Source: an uncultured Lachnospiraceae bacterium
GTDB taxonomy: Bacteria; Bacillota_A; Clostridia; Lachnospirales; Lachnospiraceae
NCBI GenBank assembly: GCA_902780985.1
Contig: CACZHN010000173.1
Location: forward strand, 1-8,133
DNA length: 8,133 bases
Direction: 5' to 3'
Below are positions 5,713-8,133 of this stretch, piece by piece. Position numbers and translations under genes: made by a program. A model generated the notes under the pieces. That model had not been told where the DNA came from and ran no database searches. It saw nothing but the letters and a program-made list of their open reading frames with translations. How positions within the stretch are numbered: position 1 is the first letter of the stretch; each line of letters opens with the position of its first letter.

Positions 5713-5731
5713 GTAGTTATTTTTTAACTAT
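5713..5731 (+). other. Inverted repeat at the predicted pur transcript start
   Basis: TAGTTA (5714-5719) pairs with TAACTA (5725-5730) around a five-T loop, with a possible G-U closing pair (5713/5731). It would form a small hairpin at the 5' end of the pur mRNA, or a second protein site at +1. It is AT-rich and lies in an AT-rich stretch, so it may be fortuitous. Confidence 0.35.
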
Positions 5732-5777
5732 ATATACCCACAAACAAATTTTTTAATAATTTCAGGAGGAGCAGAAA

Positions 5778-6803
5778 ATGGATTACAAGAATTCCGGAGT
5801 TGATATCGAAGCGGGCTACAAGTCAGTAGAGCTCATGAAGGAGCATATCAAAAAAACCATGCGCAGTGAGGTGCTTACCAATATCGGTGGATTCTCAGGC
5901 GCTTTTTCTATGGAAAAATTTAAGGATATGGAAAAGCCGACGCTTGTATCCGGAACTGACGGTGTAGGAACTAAGATCAAGCTTGCATTTCTCATGGACA
6001 AGCATGATACAGTCGGCATTGACTGCGTAGCAATGTGTGTTAACGATATTGCATGTGCAGGTGGTGAGCCACTGTTCTTCCTTGACTATATAGCATGCGG
6101 TAAGAATATTCCTGACAAGATCGCTAACATTGTAAGCGGTGTTGCAGAGGGATGTGTTCAGGCTGACTGCGCACTTATCGGTGGTGAGACAGCTGAGCAT
6201 CCGGGACTTATGCCTGAAGAGGAATATGACCTTGCCGGATTTGCAGTGGGTGTAGTTGATGAGAAGGATCTTATAACAGGTAAGGAGATCAAGGCCGGTG
6301 ACGCACTTATCGGAATCAAGTCCAGCGGTGTTCACAGCAACGGTTTCTCACTGGTTAGACAGATATTTGATATGACTGAAGAGTCACTAAATACATATTA
6401 TGATGAGCTGGGAGCTACTCTCGGTGAGACACTTATCACTCCAACAAGAATTTACGTTAAAGGTCTGAGAGCAGTTAAGGAAGCAGGGGTTAAGATCAAG
6501 GGCGCAAGCCACATCACAGGCGGTGGTTTCTATGAGAACATCCCGAGAATGCTTCCTGACGGAATCACAGCTAAGGTAAACAAGGCTTCTTACGAAGTAC
6601 CTGCAATCTTCAAGCTTATGGCTTCAAAGGGAAATGTAGAGGAGCACGTAATGTACAACACATACAACATGGGTATCGGTATGGTACTTGCAGTTGATCC
6701 TGCAGATGTTGATAAGACTATCGCTGCACTTGAGAGTGCAGGAGATTCAGCAGTTCTTCTCGGTGAGACAGTTGAAGGAAGTGAAGGAGTAATCATATGC
6801 TAA
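5778..6803 (+). CDS. purM: Phosphoribosylformylglycinamidine cyclo-ligase (AIR synthetase) PurM
   Basis: PurM closes the imidazole ring, converting FGAM to aminoimidazole ribonucleotide with ATP in the cytoplasm; it is step five of de novo purine synthesis. The 341 residues match the usual family length. Motifs seen in order are [12 protein letters not shown] at the N-terminus, GTDGVGTK (59-66), [18 protein letters not shown] (87-104, metal and substrate binding), GGETAEHPG (135-143), [14 protein letters not shown] (181-194), [11 protein letters not shown] (244-254) and TYNMGIGM (295-302). All the expected active-site blocks appear intact. AGGAGGA (5764-5770) sits 7 nt before ATG 5778. The gene overlaps purN by 7 nt (ATG 6797 lies inside its last codons), which indicates translational coupling. 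It is the first gene of the pur operon under the promoter at 5678-5706. Confidence 0.98.
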   Translation: MDYKNSGVDIEAGYKSVELMKEHIKKTMRSEVLTNIGGFSGAFSMEKFKDMEKPTLVSGTDGVGTKIKLAFLMDKHDTVGIDCVAMCVNDIACAGGEPLFFLDYIACGKNIPDKIANIVSGVAEGCVQADCALIGGETAEHPGLMPEEEYDLAGFAVGVVDEKDLITGKEIKAGDALIGIKSSGVHSNGFSLVRQIFDMTEESLNTYYDELGATLGETLITPTRIYVKGLRAVKEAGVKIKGASHITGGGFYENIPRMLPDGITAKVNKASYEVPAIFKLMASKGNVEEHVMYNTYNMGIGMVLAVDPADVDKTIAALESAGDSAVLLGETVEGSEGVIIC

Positions 6804-7405
6804 AGATACTTGTTCTCGTATCGGGCGGCGGTACAAATCTTCAGGCTATCATGGATGCCATCGATAACGGCACCATCAGAAATACAGAGATAGTCGGAGT
6901 ATTAAGCAATAACCGTAACGCTTATGCACTTGAAAGAGCAGCTTCCCGCGGAATTAAAGCTGAGGTTGTTTCTCCTAAGGATTATGAGACAAGAGACCTC
7001 TTTAACGAAGCTCTTCTTTCAGCAATAGACAGCTACAACCCGGATCTCGTGGTACTTGCGGGCTGTCTGGTTGTTATACCGAAGATCGTAGTTGATAAGT
7101 ATGAAGGTAAGATCATTAATATACATCCGGCACTTATTCCTTCTTTCTGCGGAAAAGGTTTCTACGGACTTAAGGTTCATGAAGCAGTTCTTGAAAGAGG
7201 CGTTAAGGTGACGGGAGCAACCGTACATTTCGTAGATGCGGGAACCGATACGGGTCCTATCATTCTTCAGAAAGCGGTTGATGTTCTTCCGGGCGATACT
7301 CCTGAAGTTCTTCAGAGAAGAGTTATGGAGCAGGCTGAGTGGAAGATCCTTCCGAAGGCTATCGACATGATCGCAAACGGCGAAGAAGTATATAACAAAA
7401 GATAA
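6797..7405 (+). CDS. purN: Phosphoribosylglycinamide formyltransferase (GAR transformylase) PurN
   Basis: PurN transfers a formyl group from 10-formyltetrahydrofolate to GAR, giving FGAR, the third step of purine synthesis. The 202-residue length is normal. Key parts are the phosphate-binding loop [12 protein letters not shown] (9-20), the catalytic block [18 protein letters not shown] (107-124) containing Asn108 and His110, and [19 protein letters not shown] (138-156) with Asp151 aligning with the E. coli catalytic aspartate 144. Its ribosome site AAGGAG (6784-6789) lies inside the end of purM, and the start ATG overlaps the purM stop region by 7 nt. A 36-nt gap separates it from purD. The formate-dependent alternative PurT is excluded by the folate-type active site. 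Confidence 0.98.
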   Translation: MLKILVLVSGGGTNLQAIMDAIDNGTIRNTEIVGVLSNNRNAYALERAASRGIKAEVVSPKDYETRDLFNEALLSAIDSYNPDLVVLAGCLVVIPKIVVDKYEGKIINIHPALIPSFCGKGFYGLKVHEAVLERGVKVTGATVHFVDAGTDTGPIILQKAVDVLPGDTPEVLQRRVMEQAEWKILPKAIDMIANGEEVYNKR

Positions 7406-7441
7406 TGACACACGGATTTCCAAGAATATAAGGAGAAAATC

Positions 7442-8133
7442 ATGAAAGTACTTGTAGTAGGCGGCGGTGGAAGAGAACATGCAATTACCTGGGCAGTAGC
7501 TAAGAGCCCAAGAGTAGATAAGATATATGCGGCACCCGGAAATGCGGGTATTGCCGAGCTTGCTGAGTGCGTAGACATTTCAGCTATGGACAGCGAGAAG
7601 CTTGTTGCATTTGCAAAGGAGAAGGAGATCGATTTCGTAGTCGTTGGACCTGACGATCCTCTTGCTGCAGGTGTGGCCGATGCATTTCTCGATGCAGGTT
7701 TCAAGACCTTCGGACCTAGAAAGAATGCGGCTATCATCGAGGCTTCAAAGGCATTCTCAAAGGACCTTATGAAGAAGTACAACATTCCTTCAGCTGCTTA
7801 TGAGACATTTACTGATGCAGATGAAGCTATCAAGTATCTGGAGACACTTCAGGCTCCTTATGTATTGAAGGCTGACGGACTGGCTCTCGGTAAGGGAGTT
7901 CTTATATGCCAGACTCTTGAAGAGGCTAAGGAAGGCATCAAGGAGATGATGATCGACAGCAAGTTCGGTGCTGCCGGAAGCAAGGTTGTCATCGAAGAGT
8001 TCATGACAGGAAGAGAAGTATCTGTTCTCTGCTTCAGCGATGGTAAGACTATCCGTCCTATGACTTCAGCACAGGATCATAAGCGTGCAGGAGACGGAGA
8101 CACAGGACTTAACACAGGCGGAATGGGAACATT
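7442..8133 (+). CDS. purD: Phosphoribosylamine--glycine ligase (GAR synthetase) PurD, N-terminal part
   Basis: PurD joins 5-phosphoribosylamine to glycine using ATP, the second step of purine synthesis, and makes the substrate of PurN encoded just upstream. The first 230 codons are present of roughly 420 in the family, and the frame runs open off the right edge. Visible features are the N-terminal MKVLVVGGGGREHAITW (1-17), APGNAG (31-36), VGPDDPLAAGVAD (68-80, where GPE-PL is more usual), the ATP-grasp entry (KAFSKDLMKKYNIPSA, 103-118), VLKADGLALGKGV (141-153) and EEFMTGREVSVLCFSDG (185-201). The fragment ends in the ATP-grasp core DHKRAGDGDTGLNTGGMGT (212-230). AAGGAG at 7430-7435 serves ATG 7442. 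The purH gene often found between purN and purD is missing here. Confidence 0.97.
   Translation, partial: MKVLVVGGGGREHAITWAVAKSPRVDKIYAAPGNAGIAELAECVDISAMDSEKLVAFAKEKEIDFVVVGPDDPLAAGVADAFLDAGFKTFGPRKNAAIIEASKAFSKDLMKKYNIPSAAYETFTDADEAIKYLETLQAPYVLKADGLALGKGVLICQTLEEAKEGIKEMMIDSKFGAAGSKVVIEEFMTGREVSVLCFSDGKTIRPMTSAQDHKRAGDGDTGLNTGGMGT

Noticed and set aside
5707..5777. Purine riboswitch in the purM leader
   Set aside because: The stretch is only about 65-70 nt, AT-rich, and shows neither a three-way junction nor a following terminator hairpin.
7312..7785. Minus-strand open frame across the purN-purD junction
   Set aside because: It overlaps two secure genes on the opposite strand and has the Ser/Ala-rich composition typical of an antisense shadow.
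1..8133. A novel defence, mobile or secondary-metabolite system
   Set aside because: I found no transposase, integrase, toxin-antitoxin pair, CRISPR-like repeats or long flanking repeats. Gene content is core metabolism and division.

Overview
The window reads as a chromosomal housekeeping segment of a Gram-positive Firmicute, most likely a Clostridia member close to Lachnospiraceae. The basis is the style of the FtsZ N-terminus (LEIKSND), the FtsW QNDMIFSVICEELG motif, strong AGGAGG-type Shine-Dalgarno sites, several TTG starts and a middling GC content. This taxonomic call rests on family-level familiarity, not on a search. Every gene I can support lies on the + strand, and the window shows no mobile element, CRISPR array, tRNA or rRNA.

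Left part (1-3720): the distal end of a division and cell wall (dcw) cluster. It holds the C-terminal part of murD, then ftsW, an ftsQ/divIB-type gene and ftsZ. murD, ftsW and ftsQ are separated by only 4 nt each and look like one operon. ftsZ follows after about 108 nt containing its own sigma-A-type promoter, and is closed by an intrinsic terminator. murG, often found next to ftsW, and ftsA, often found before ftsZ, are absent here. Together these genes supply the lipid II precursor branch (MurD), the septal glycan polymerase (FtsW), the divisome scaffold (FtsQ) and the Z-ring (FtsZ).

Middle part (3760-5664): a small putative operon of a family 2 glycosyltransferase, a charged coiled-coil protein of unknown role, and a hotdog-fold thioesterase that has lost its N-terminal, active-site-bearing segment. 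The break sits at an unusual junction: a good Shine-Dalgarno site drives a three-codon mini-ORF (MTS-stop) whose stop overlaps the start of the remaining 105-residue frame (ATGA).

Right part (5660-8133): a purine biosynthesis operon, purM-purN-purD, with purD running off the window and purH absent between purN and purD. It has a near-consensus promoter (TTGACA, 17 bp, TATATT). Immediately upstream of the -35 box, and overlapping the thioesterase stop codon, is a perfect 17-bp palindrome (ACTAACCG-T-CGGTTAGT) that looks like a repressor operator. A second inverted repeat lies at the predicted transcript start.

Most of the window is ordinary core genome. The points most worth a second look are the palindrome at the pur promoter, the truncated thioesterase junction, the FtsZ start codon, and the FtsW motif substitution. 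I see no evidence of a new multi-gene system.
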